Shown in pieces: positions 1 to 5,947 of a stretch of 6,619 bases of DNA (position 1 is the stretch's first letter; each line of letters begins with the position of its first letter). Below the pieces are notes generated by a model, which saw only the letters and a program-made list of their open reading frames with translations, searched no databases and was not told the origin of the DNA. Both the position numbers and the translations under genes were made by a program. Where the stretch lies: the NCBI GenBank assembly GCA_003228395.1, contig QIDJ01000103.1, positions 1-6,619 on the forward strand, read 5' to 3'. The stretch comes from Flammeovirgaceae bacterium. GTDB taxonomy: Bacteria; Bacteroidota; Bacteroidia; Cytophagales; Cyclobacteriaceae.

Positions 1-575
1 CCCGGGCAGATCACATTCACGCGTATTCCATCTTTTCCCCACTCCCGGGCCAGTACTTTGGTTAAGGAAATCAATGCAGATTTGCTGATACTGTACAACC
101 CGAGGCCCAAACCCGGTGTAATTCCTTCAATACTGCTGATATTGATCACAGAACCGCCACCCCTTGCTTTCATTGACGGATAAACAAGTTTGCTGAGTTC
201 CAGCGGTCCTTTTACATTCACTTGCATGATTTTGTCAAAAACACCGCTTTCTGCCTCTATAATTGGCCCGTACACAGGATTAATGGCTGCATTATTCACT
301 ACAATATCAATTCCGCCATACATTTTCAATGTTTGCTCAGCGAGGTTATTTATCTGTTCCGGGTTTCCCATATGCGCCGCTATTCCTGTGGCTTGCATGC
401 CTTCCAATCTGAATTCATCGGCTACTTTTTCTACTGCTTCCTGTTTTCTGCTGGATACTATTACACGTGCACCTTGTTCACAAAAAGCACGTGCAATGGC
501 CTTACCGATTCCCTTGCTGGCTCCGGTTATAATCGCAATTTTATTGTCAAGCCTGAATTTTTTGTCTATTTTCAT
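1..575 (-). CDS. SDR-family NAD(P)(H)-dependent oxidoreductase, DHRS4-like (3' end beyond window)
   Basis: A classical short-chain dehydrogenase/reductase, probably a cytoplasmic NADP(H)-dependent carbonyl reductase or alcohol dehydrogenase. The 191 complete codons visible contain the cofactor motif TGASKGIG (residues 17-24), an SSRK stretch (41-44) after strand 2 of a kind common in NADP(H) users, NNAA (94-97), the conserved Asn of helix 4 (N120), catalytic S148, and the YxxxK pair Y161/K165. The frame is open to the window edge at IRVNVICPG, so about 60 C-terminal residues are missing. The overall pattern (SSRK, GGIDIVVNNAAINP, GGGSVINISSI) resembles the DHRS4/retinol-reductase branch more than FabG, but the substrate cannot be read from sequence. 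The start ATG is chosen because it directly precedes the Rossmann fold by the usual length. No Shine-Dalgarno is present. It is divergent from the MDR gene 76 bp away, so they may share control. Confidence 0.93.
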   Translation of the reverse strand, partial: MKIDKKFRLDNKIAIITGASKGIGKAIARAFCEQGARVIVSSRKQEAVEKVADEFRLEGMQATGIAAHMGNPEQINNLAEQTLKMYGGIDIVVNNAAINPVYGPIIEAESGVFDKIMQVNVKGPLELSKLVYPSMKARGGGSVINISSIEGITPGLGLGLYSISKSALISLTKVLAREWGKDGIRVNVICP

Positions 576-651
576 CGCGCTATATATTGAGTTGCATCCA
601 ATTTAAGAAAATAAATCGTATCATCCCTCCCTACAGAATCAGTTAAATAAA
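576..651. promoter_or_regulatory. divergent intergenic region between SDR and MDR genes
   Basis: This 76-bp gap separates two start codons pointing away from each other and must hold both promoters unless one lies inside a gene. It is A/T-rich on both sides with a short C-rich run (tccctccc) in the middle. Neither start is preceded by a ribosome-binding sequence, as is common in Bacteroidota. I see no convincing TAnnTTTG promoter or clear dyad operator; reading the minus strand, TAAATTGG is only a partial match. Confidence 0.45.
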
Positions 652-1635
652 ATGAATATGAAAAGCGTTCAATTTGAACAAAAAGGATTGCCTTCCGATG
701 TGCTGAAGATTAAAGAAGTACCGGTTCCCGAACCCGGCCAGGATGAAATCAGAATTAAGGTATCTGCATGCAATATCAACCCTTCTGATATAATGTTTAT
801 CCGGGGGCTTTACGGTATTCGTCCTGAACTGCCTTCCGGCGCCGGATTTGAAGCATCGGGGATGATTGATAAATGTGGTGAAGGTGTAAGCATGCCGGAG
901 GGAATGCGCATAATTTTTTCGACGGTGGGTGTATGGCAGGAATACGTAGTGGTTCCGGCAAAAACCGTAATCCCTACTCCGGAAGGCATGCCGGACGAAG
1001 TAGCCTGTCAGGCTTTTATCAACCCTTTTACAGCGTATGCCATGCTCGAAGAATCCGGACTGCAAAAAGGGAAGTGGCTTTTGATCACGGCGGGAGGCTC
1101 GGCATTTGGGCGGTTTGTCATCCAGTTAGGTAAAAAATGCGGAATCAATGTAGTGTGTACGGTCAGGCGTGACGACCAGGTGGAATCGCTGCTTGAACTG
1201 GGAGCAACCGCAGTAATTAACACGGAGAAAGAGAGCCTCTACAGGAGTGTGTTGAAGTTAACAGGCAGAAACGGCGTTGATTATGTTTTTGATGCAGTAG
1301 GAGGTGAGCTGGGCGCCCGTGCGCTGGAGTGCCTGGCTAAATATGGAACCATGCTTGTTTTCGGGTCATTAAGTCTTGAACCCATACCGCTGAACAGCGG
1401 GCTTATGCTGTTCAGAAACCTGACCGTAAAAGGATTCTGGTTATCGGCATGGTTCACGTCGTTGCCTAAAGAAGCCAGAATGAAAGCTACCTCAGAAGTA
1501 TTGGGAATGCTTGCTTCCGGCAACCTCAAAGTCGCCATTGAAGCCAGGTATGTGCTGGATGATGTGGTAAAAGCGGTAAAGCATGCAGAATCATCCGGGC
1601 GCAAAGGAAAAGTAATTCTCGATCTTAGCCTTTAA
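652..1635 (+). CDS. zinc-independent MDR oxidoreductase, enoyl-thioester reductase/quinone reductase type
   Basis: A 327-residue medium-chain dehydrogenase/reductase, a cytoplasmic NAD(P)H-dependent reductase. The N-terminal GroES-like domain spans roughly residues 1-120, followed by a Rossmann domain with the nucleotide motif AGGSAFGRFVIQ (147-158). The cysteine-rich structural-zinc lobe of alcohol dehydrogenases is absent, so this belongs to the zinc-free branch. NINPSDIMFIRGLYG (41-55), INPFTAYAML (123-132) and VKGFWLSAW (259-267) resemble the 2-enoyl-thioester reductase (MECR/ETR) group, which reduces trans-2-enoyl-CoA or -ACP. VRRD (171-174) sits where NADPH-specific members place the phosphate-binding arginine. 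The exact substrate is uncertain; quinone or other enone reduction is also possible. The start could be the ATG at 652 or the one two codons later; no Shine-Dalgarno decides. It ends 3 bp from the stop of the convergent PhyH remnant. Confidence 0.9.
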   Translation: MNMKSVQFEQKGLPSDVLKIKEVPVPEPGQDEIRIKVSACNINPSDIMFIRGLYGIRPELPSGAGFEASGMIDKCGEGVSMPEGMRIIFSTVGVWQEYVVVPAKTVIPTPEGMPDEVACQAFINPFTAYAMLEESGLQKGKWLLITAGGSAFGRFVIQLGKKCGINVVCTVRRDDQVESLLELGATAVINTEKESLYRSVLKLTGRNGVDYVFDAVGGELGARALECLAKYGTMLVFGSLSLEPIPLNSGLMLFRNLTVKGFWLSAWFTSLPKEARMKATSEVLGMLASGNLKVAIEARYVLDDVVKAVKHAESSGRKGKVILDLSL

Positions 1636-1638
1636 CCT

Positions 1639-2048
1639 TTACCAGTTGTCCAGTCTAAGTAATTTCCGGCCAGGTTCCGTGATTTCTAAGATTCATTATC
1701 TGCAGTAAGCCCCCCAAAATTCCCGTTGCTTTCAAGCAACGGTTTCGCTTTACTACAATGTAGTTGGCTTTAGCCACATTTTATTCAGGGTGTCAGAACG
1801 ATCAGCGGTACATTTAAGAAAAGGATATTAAATTTTGTAGTTTGCATGCTTTCCAGTTCTTTCATCATCATTTCTCTACGGGGAGGCCGTTACCAGGTAG
1901 CAATATCTTCCGGGTATTTTTCTTCAAATCCCCAAATCAGGCGGGTTAGCCGTTCCATATTTTCACGGGGTACGGCATTCGGAATAATAACATATCCGTT
2001 TTCTTTCCAGAATTGCCATTGTGCTTCTGACAGGATTCTTTTATTCAA
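1639..2048 (-). pseudogene. degraded phytanoyl-CoA dioxygenase (PhyH)-like gene: N- and C-terminal remnants, middle deleted
   Basis: Reading the minus strand from a TTG at 2048, 52 codons include the segment SEAQWQFWKENGYVIIPNAV, typical of the N-terminus of PhyH-type Fe(II)/2-oxoglutarate dioxygenases, and end ...EDIATW before a TAA at 1892-1890. The frame then continues RPPRREMMMKELES. Homologues, as I remember them, read TWYRPPRR here, so the stop looks like a Tyr codon mutated to TAA. Near 1840 resemblance is lost. At 1692-1639 the same strand encodes ILEITEPGRKLLRLDNW plus stop, which resembles the family C-terminus (LTPLGRKLLGLDxW). The catalytic HxD...H core, several hundred bases in an intact gene of ~270-300 codons, is missing; three hairpins occupy the gap. 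The TTG overlaps the transporter stop codon, suggesting former translational coupling. The start codon is inferred. Family assignment rests on remembered patterns; the break itself is directly visible. Confidence 0.7.
1723..1776. repeat. cluster of three back-to-back inverted repeats (REP/MITE-like), possibly also a terminator
   Basis: Three perfect inverted repeats follow one another in 54 bp. The first is CCGTTGCTT-TC-AAGCAACGG (1723-1742), which would fold as about 7 bp with a 6-nt loop. The second is ACTACA-A-TGTAGT (1752-1764). The third is TGGCT-TT-AGCCA (1765-1776), directly abutting the second. The first is followed on the plus strand by tttcgcttt, so it could end transcription of the MDR gene 88 bp upstream. 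The cluster lies exactly in the deleted middle of the PhyH remnant, which suggests an inserted short palindromic element or a recombination scar. No transposase, clear target duplication or long terminal inverted repeat is visible. Confidence 0.6.
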
Positions 2049-3318
2049 ACCAATGACTTACCAGTTCAGGATTAAAAAGTGTGACAAAATAAATGAGTGT
2101 GAATGCACTCAGGAAGATCAGCCCTGCTATGGCAAGCCATTTCATGCCATTCGATGGCCGGTATTCGGGGCCCACTTCATCGCTGTAAATCACTTTATAA
2201 TTCAGATAACCTGCAAGCGGGGCAACTACAAATGATAAGATCGTAGCCAGGTCCACAAGCTGGGTTAGATTATTCAGGTACCGGGAAATTACAAGGTATG
2301 CGCCAACCGATATAACTACCGCCCAGAGCACAAAAGCTTTTTGTGACTCGTTTTCGGTTTTATTCAAAAGTAGTTTGGTAGTGCGTGTAATGGCTCGCCC
2401 GTATCCGTCAACAACCGTAATAGTGGTACTGAACATAGTTGAAAATGCGGCAACAGCAATGATGTAATAACTCCATTTTCCTATTGCCTCGGTAAACATG
2501 CTTATAACCTGGTGGGCAAATACCGGCGAGCTGTTTGACAGGCCGGTACCTGTTCCGTAAATAATCAGCGCTCCGAGCGTAAGGAAACAAATAGCCAGCA
2601 CAGCAGAAATCCAGTAACCGATATTGAAATCCAGCAGCGTTTCTTTCATGGTAGGCTTGTATCCTGTTTGCCTGATCCGTGCTTCGGCCCATAAACTCGG
2701 CCACGTTGAAATATCAACGGCGGTAGGCATCCATCCCATCAGGGCAATTACAAAGGCGATTCCTGCCGGAGCAAAAAGTTCTTTCGGGATGAAATCAGGG
2801 GCTCTTTCAACCGGACCATGAAAAATAGCGCTAAAAAATGCGACAATCACTGAAATGAGCAGTACGCCGCCAACTACCTTTAACAATCCATCCAGTGTTT
2901 TGTACTTGCCGATAGCTAAGATCACTATGCATATCAGTAATAAAACGGCTGCCCACTGATCTGTGGTAAGTCCGATACGGAAAAGATTTCCGAGCAATCC
3001 GGATGTCACAAACGTAACGGCTGCTGTTACAATAAACATGGAAGGTATGGTAATAAGCAGGTACATGATAAGAATCCAGTTACCTTTTCGCTTGTATCCG
3101 TCAATTATGCTTACACCCGTGGCGCTGGTATATCTCGAGGCAAATTCAAAAAAAGGAAATTTCAGAATATTGGCTACAATGACGGCTCCCAGTAATAAAA
3201 AGCCAAAATCAGCTCCCGCACGCGTTGACTGCACCAGGTGTGATACGCCGATACAGGTACTTGCAAATAACACACCCGGTCCGAATGCCTTCCAGAATTT
3301 ATTTGATCGAATATTCAT
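2041..3318 (-). CDS. Nramp (SLC11)-fold transporter lacking the canonical DPGN metal-binding motif
   Basis: A 425-residue polytopic inner-membrane protein with about 11 hydrophobic helices, starting in the first one (FGPGVLFAS, residues 12-20). It aligns without gaps to MntH/Nramp helix 1 (GP...DPGN...QAGASFG), but DPGN is replaced by G24-V25-S26-H27 and the following segment reads STRAGADFG. In the helix 6 region, MGWMPTAVDISTW (194-206), the metal-ligand Met and Pro of the MPH motif are kept (M197-P198) and the His is T199. Two of the main manganese/iron ligands are therefore gone. This subgroup is usually annotated as an Nramp divalent metal transporter, but the substrate is open. The ATG is fixed by an in-frame TAA three codons upstream; a GGAGG lies 18 nt upstream, too far to be a normal ribosome site. 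Its stop overlaps the PhyH remnant. Confidence 0.9.
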   Translation of the reverse strand: MNIRSNKFWKAFGPGVLFASTCIGVSHLVQSTRAGADFGFLLLGAVIVANILKFPFFEFASRYTSATGVSIIDGYKRKGNWILIMYLLITIPSMFIVTAAVTFVTSGLLGNLFRIGLTTDQWAAVLLLICIVILAIGKYKTLDGLLKVVGGVLLISVIVAFFSAIFHGPVERAPDFIPKELFAPAGIAFVIALMGWMPTAVDISTWPSLWAEARIRQTGYKPTMKETLLDFNIGYWISAVLAICFLTLGALIIYGTGTGLSNSSPVFAHQVISMFTEAIGKWSYYIIAVAAFSTMFSTTITVVDGYGRAITRTTKLLLNKTENESQKAFVLWAVVISVGAYLVISRYLNNLTQLVDLATILSFVVAPLAGYLNYKVIYSDEVGPEYRPSNGMKWLAIAGLIFLSAFTLIYFVTLFNPELVSHWFE

Positions 3319-3345
3319 TAAGAATTATGTTTCACACCTCCAATA

Positions 3346-3384
3346 TATATAAAATACTGAAGTATCGCACTTCAACTTTATATA
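3346..3384. promoter_or_regulatory. dyad-symmetric candidate operator upstream of the Nramp-like gene
   Basis: A perfect 6-bp inverted repeat with a 5-nt spacer, TGAAGTATCGCACTTCA (3358-3374), lies 40 bp upstream of the transporter start. The symmetry continues imperfectly outward: TATATAAA (3346-3353) on one side is matched by TTTATATA (3377-3384) on the other. Its size and position fit an operator overlapping the promoter, for instance for a metal- or substrate-responsive repressor, but it does not match an MntR or Fur box that I know. It could also simply form a hairpin in the leader. Confidence 0.4.
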
Positions 3385-3627
3385 CTGATTATCAATTTTT
3401 TAAGATTTATTTAAAATCAATAAATTACTGGTTATCAAATATTTAGTAATTCCATTTTGTGTCCTTTTTATCTCTGTGAAACTTCAGTAAAATATTAATG
3501 GTTCAAGAGCTTATGTTAGCGTATAAATATTCATTGTGATTAAGATATTCGCAAATCATTCGTGCATTCGCGGCATAAAAATCAAATATGCTGTATTTAA
3601 ACAGGATGCTTCTTTTTAACAAAAACG

Positions 3628-3679
3628 GCCAATATGGCAGTATTTTACTGTATTTTGCATCGAAACCAGCCATTATGGC
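3628..3679. promoter_or_regulatory. two palindromic boxes GCCA(A/T)TATGGC upstream of hsp20
   Basis: Two near-identical palindromes, GCCAATATGGC (3628-3638) and GCCATTATGGC (3669-3679), occur 41 bp apart centre to centre, close to four helical turns, so both face the same side of DNA. They differ at one base. They lie 91-142 bp before the Hsp20 start and look like paired regulator sites. They do not match CIRCE (TTAGCACTC-N9-GAGTGCTAA), and I know no regulator for this sequence. Confidence 0.4.
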
Positions 3680-3769
3680 ATGAAAAATCCTGAATTTACC
3701 GTTTGGTATAGTTTTTCATGTAAGGTAAGTGTAAATGAAAATAATTGTTGAACTTAAAATTTTAATGCC

Positions 3770-4198
3770 ATGACACTGATAAAATATTCTGATTTTGACA
3801 CGATGCCAGCAACATTCAGTACGTTGTTAGACAAAGTATTTAACGAGTCTGTAAATGCATCACGGATTCGCAAATTTCGTCCTGATGTGGACATAGTAGA
3901 AACGGACAAAGCGTATGAAATTCATCTGGCTGTGCCCGGTATGAAAAAAGACGATTTCACCATTGATGTGAATGATGGCTTACTCTCCATTAGCGGAGAA
4001 AGGGAATTTGTGCAGGAGAAATCTGATCGTCAATATCATACTGTTGAAACACAGTTTGGAAGTTTTACAAGAACATTTAATCTGCCGGATCATGTACTAA
4101 GTTCAAAGATTCAGGCAAATTACATGGATGGAATTCTTGTGGTAAACCTTCCAAAGGATGAGAAAAAGACCTTGAAAACTACCATCAAGGTAAAATAG
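3770..4198 (+). CDS. small heat shock protein, Hsp20/alpha-crystallin family
   Basis: A 142-residue ATP-independent cytoplasmic holdase that binds unfolding proteins and keeps them refoldable for the Hsp70/ClpB system. The variable N-terminal arm is short (about residues 1-37), beginning MTLIKYSDF. The alpha-crystallin domain runs from FRPDVDIVE to about residue 130, including LAVPGMKKDDFTIDV, the loop carrying GLLSISGERE, and the family signature AxxxxGxL as ANYMDGIL. The C-terminal tail carries the I-x-I/V anchor as I139-K140-V141, which docks into a neighbouring subunit during oligomer assembly. Length and all landmarks are normal, so the gene looks intact. The ATG gives the expected N-terminus; there is no Shine-Dalgarno and the leader is A/T-rich. 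An intrinsic terminator 77 bp downstream suggests a monocistronic unit. Stress induction is expected from the family, possibly through the paired upstream boxes. Confidence 0.96.
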   Translation: MTLIKYSDFDTMPATFSTLLDKVFNESVNASRIRKFRPDVDIVETDKAYEIHLAVPGMKKDDFTIDVNDGLLSISGEREFVQEKSDRQYHTVETQFGSFTRTFNLPDHVLSSKIQANYMDGILVVNLPKDEKKTLKTTIKVK

Positions 4199-4241
4199 GG
4201 CTTCATTTTATAGTAAATTAGGTTTAGTTAAGGTTAGGTCA

Positions 4242-4258
4242 GGCTCATTCCCAGAGCC
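4242..4258 (+). other. small hairpin in the hsp20 3' region
   Basis: GGCTC (4242-4246) and GAGCC (4254-4258) pair around a 7-nt loop, 17 nt before the main terminator stem. It is followed by aaaag rather than a T-run, so it is not a terminator itself; it might stabilise the 3' end of the hsp20 message. The 20 bases before it are a loose G/T/A repeat of the type aggttaggt. Confidence 0.3.
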
Positions 4259-4275
4259 AAAAGTGGAGGTTGAAG

Positions 4276-4301
4276 GGCGGACTGAAAATGTCCGCCTTTT
4301 T
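4276..4301 (+). terminator. intrinsic terminator after hsp20
   Basis: A perfect 7-bp stem, GGCGGAC (4276-4282) and GTCCGCC (4290-4296), with a 7-nt loop (tgaaaat) is followed immediately by five T residues. This is a textbook rho-independent terminator on the plus strand. It separates hsp20 from the Deg protease gene starting about 100 bp further on, so the latter should have its own promoter. Confidence 0.9.
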
Positions 4302-4398
4302 CATGAAAAATGAAAAAGGTTTGCGATTAGAATAACATGTTGTTCGTATTTACGTATAAAATGAAGAAATTTAAAAATGATTAAAACAAACAAGAGCC

Positions 4399-5847
4399 AT
4401 GAGTAGAAAAGCATTTTATATTGGTATTTTTTTAGCAGCCCTGGCCGGAGGCATGATGGCCCTCGGTATATTCAGCATACTTATAGACAATCCGTCTGGA
4501 CAGCCAGCTTATAATTCCATATCGGAGCATCAGAAGGTAGCGCTCACCAATTTTGAAATGAAGGAAGTTCCGGATGTAATTGTACCGGACGGACTGAATT
4601 TTGTGCACGCGGCAAGCAGGGCGACCAAAGCGGTGGTGCATATAAAATCAAAATATGATGGAGCGTCCTCGGTAAACGGTTTTTTCAGATACCGTACTTT
4701 CCCATCTGCATCGAAAGGATCCGGTGTGATTATTTCAGATGACGGATACATCGTTACCAATAATCATGTCATTGACGGGGCAAATTCAGTCGAAGTAACC
4801 CTGCATGACAATCGAAGGTATGAAGCAACGGTTATTGGAACGGATCCCACGACCGACCTGGCACTGATAAAAATTAAGGAAACCGGACTTAATTTCCTCC
4901 ATTATGGTAATTCTGACGATTTGCAGATCGGTGAATGGGTGCTTGCCGTAGGCAACCCCTTTGAACTTAATTCCACCGTTACGGCTGGAATTGTAAGCGC
5001 GAAAGCGAGGAATATTCATATTCTTGCGGATGAAAACCAACTTCAGATAGAATCATTTATTCAGACGGATGCCGCAGTAAATCCCGGAAACAGCGGAGGC
5101 GCCCTGGTTGACCTGGCAGGCAACCTGGTAGGTGTAAATACCGCCATTGCTACACAAACCGGAACATACTCGGGTTACTCATTTGCAGTGCCAGTTACAC
5201 TGGTTAAAAAGGTAATGGACGACCTGCTCGAATTTGGCGTTGTTCAGCGCGGCCTGCTTGGGGTGATGATCAGAGATGCCGCGCTACAGTCTCAATTAGA
5301 AGACGTGGATGTACTTAATGGCGTATATATAATTACTGTGAACGAAAACAGTGCAGCGGAGGAAGCAGAACTTGAAAGCGGCGACATTATAGTGGGCATA
5401 AACGGGAAAAAAGTAAATAACACCTCTGAACTCCAGGAAATGGTGGCCAGAAACAGGCCCGGAGATGAAGTGAAAGTAACCTATATCCGGAATGGTGTTG
5501 AAAAGACCGTAACAGCTACGCTACGCAAATTCAACGTTGTGGCAGAAGCAGAAGCAGTGGAAATACCGGAAGTTGCCATTCTGGAAGGGGCTACATTCGA
5601 AAATATTCCTGAATCCGAATCCCGCAGACTGGGTATATACGGGGGTGTTAAAATTACGGATGTACAATCAGGAAAGTGGAAGGAAGCAGGAATTAAAGAG
5701 GGATTTATCATTACTGAGATCGATAAAACACGCGTACAAAATGTAGATGAATTGCGCGCCATTCTGGAATTCAAAGTGGGTGAGCGCATCAATATACTCG
5801 GTATCAGTGCGGATGGAGAAAGAACTTACTATTCGATGAAGTGGTAA
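4399..5847 (+). CDS. htrA: Deg/HtrA-family serine endoprotease, membrane-anchored, two PDZ domains
   Basis: A 482-residue trypsin-like protease (MEROPS family S1C) that degrades misfolded proteins in the periplasm. Residues 5-29 form one hydrophobic segment after a short SRK start, without a clear cleavage site, so it is probably an uncleaved signal anchor. The protease domain spans about 70-280 with the full triad: H123 in TNNHVID, D153 in TTDLALI and S232 in NPGNSGGAL. PDZ1 covers about 283-378 (RGLLGVMI binding loop, ...GDIIVGINGKKV...). A linker with repeated EAE/VEIPE precedes PDZ2 at about 395-480 (GVKITDVQSGKWKEAGIKEGFIITEID), the more divergent of the two. Length fits DegP/DegQ-type enzymes, but sequence alone does not say which. 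The chosen ATG gives the anchor directly. No Shine-Dalgarno is present. Convincing promoter elements are not visible in the 97 bp after the hsp20 terminator. Confidence 0.95.
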   Translation: MSRKAFYIGIFLAALAGGMMALGIFSILIDNPSGQPAYNSISEHQKVALTNFEMKEVPDVIVPDGLNFVHAASRATKAVVHIKSKYDGASSVNGFFRYRTFPSASKGSGVIISDDGYIVTNNHVIDGANSVEVTLHDNRRYEATVIGTDPTTDLALIKIKETGLNFLHYGNSDDLQIGEWVLAVGNPFELNSTVTAGIVSAKARNIHILADENQLQIESFIQTDAAVNPGNSGGALVDLAGNLVGVNTAIATQTGTYSGYSFAVPVTLVKKVMDDLLEFGVVQRGLLGVMIRDAALQSQLEDVDVLNGVYIITVNENSAAEEAELESGDIIVGINGKKVNNTSELQEMVARNRPGDEVKVTYIRNGVEKTVTATLRKFNVVAEAEAVEIPEVAILEGATFENIPESESRRLGIYGGVKITDVQSGKWKEAGIKEGFIITEIDKTRVQNVDELRAILEFKVGERINILGISADGERTYYSMKW

Positions 5848-5911
5848 GGCAGCAATTTATAATCAGGCCATATTGTACCCGGTTTTTCAATTAATTTAAG
5901 ACCTCATTATG

Positions 5912-5919
5912 TAGATTTG
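5912..5919 (+). promoter_or_regulatory. candidate -7 promoter element of the ALDH7 gene
   Basis: TAGATTTG matches exactly the Bacteroidota -7 consensus TAnnTTTG. It ends 28 bp before the aldehyde dehydrogenase ATG, giving a short leader. The partner -33 element (TTTG/TTG) is not clear: only A/T-rich sequence (attaatttaa) lies at about the right distance. The gap from the protease stop is 100 bp, consistent with a separate transcription start. Confidence 0.45.
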
Positions 5920-5947
5920 CAGCTCTTCAGAAACAGATAAAATATTC

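Larger units (their letters stand above)
3319..3769. other. 451-bp divergent intergenic region without a gene
   Basis: I see no credible coding sequence here on either strand; the short open frames have no recognisable content. The region is A/T-rich and separates the transporter (leftward) from hsp20 (rightward), so it must hold promoters for both. It contains a dyad near the transporter (3346-3384), a stretch at 3451-3492 and another at 3547-3580 that look like recurrent Bacteroidota intergenic sequence, and two similar palindromic boxes (3628-3638 and 3669-3679) 90-140 bp before hsp20. None of these is experimentally known here. Confidence 0.6.

Noticed and set aside
190..606. Open frames on the plus strand, with 138 and 122 codons, near the left end
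   Set aside because: They lie antisense to a clear SDR reading frame carrying the cofactor and YxxxK motifs, and their own translations show no known pattern.
1846..2235. 129-codon plus-strand open frame
   Set aside because: It spans the antisense of the PhyH remnant and of the transporter C-terminus, and its translation has no recognisable domain.
3337..3341. GGAGG (minus strand) as Shine-Dalgarno of the transporter
   Set aside because: It is 18 nt from the only possible ATG, beyond normal spacing; an in-frame TAA excludes an earlier start.
3635..3656. Possible sigma-54 promoter (TGGCA ... TTTGCA) before hsp20
   Set aside because: The GG and GC elements are about 20 bp apart instead of 10.
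4297..4310. TTTTTCATGAAAAA palindrome after the hsp20 terminator
   Set aside because: It is formed by the terminator T-run and a following A-run; no separate function is supported.
4361..4406. Two tiny upstream frames (ATG at 4361 with 7 codons; ATG at 4377 with 9 codons, the latter overlapping the Deg start)
   Set aside because: Such short frames are expected by chance in an A-rich leader and carry no leader-peptide or attenuator structure.
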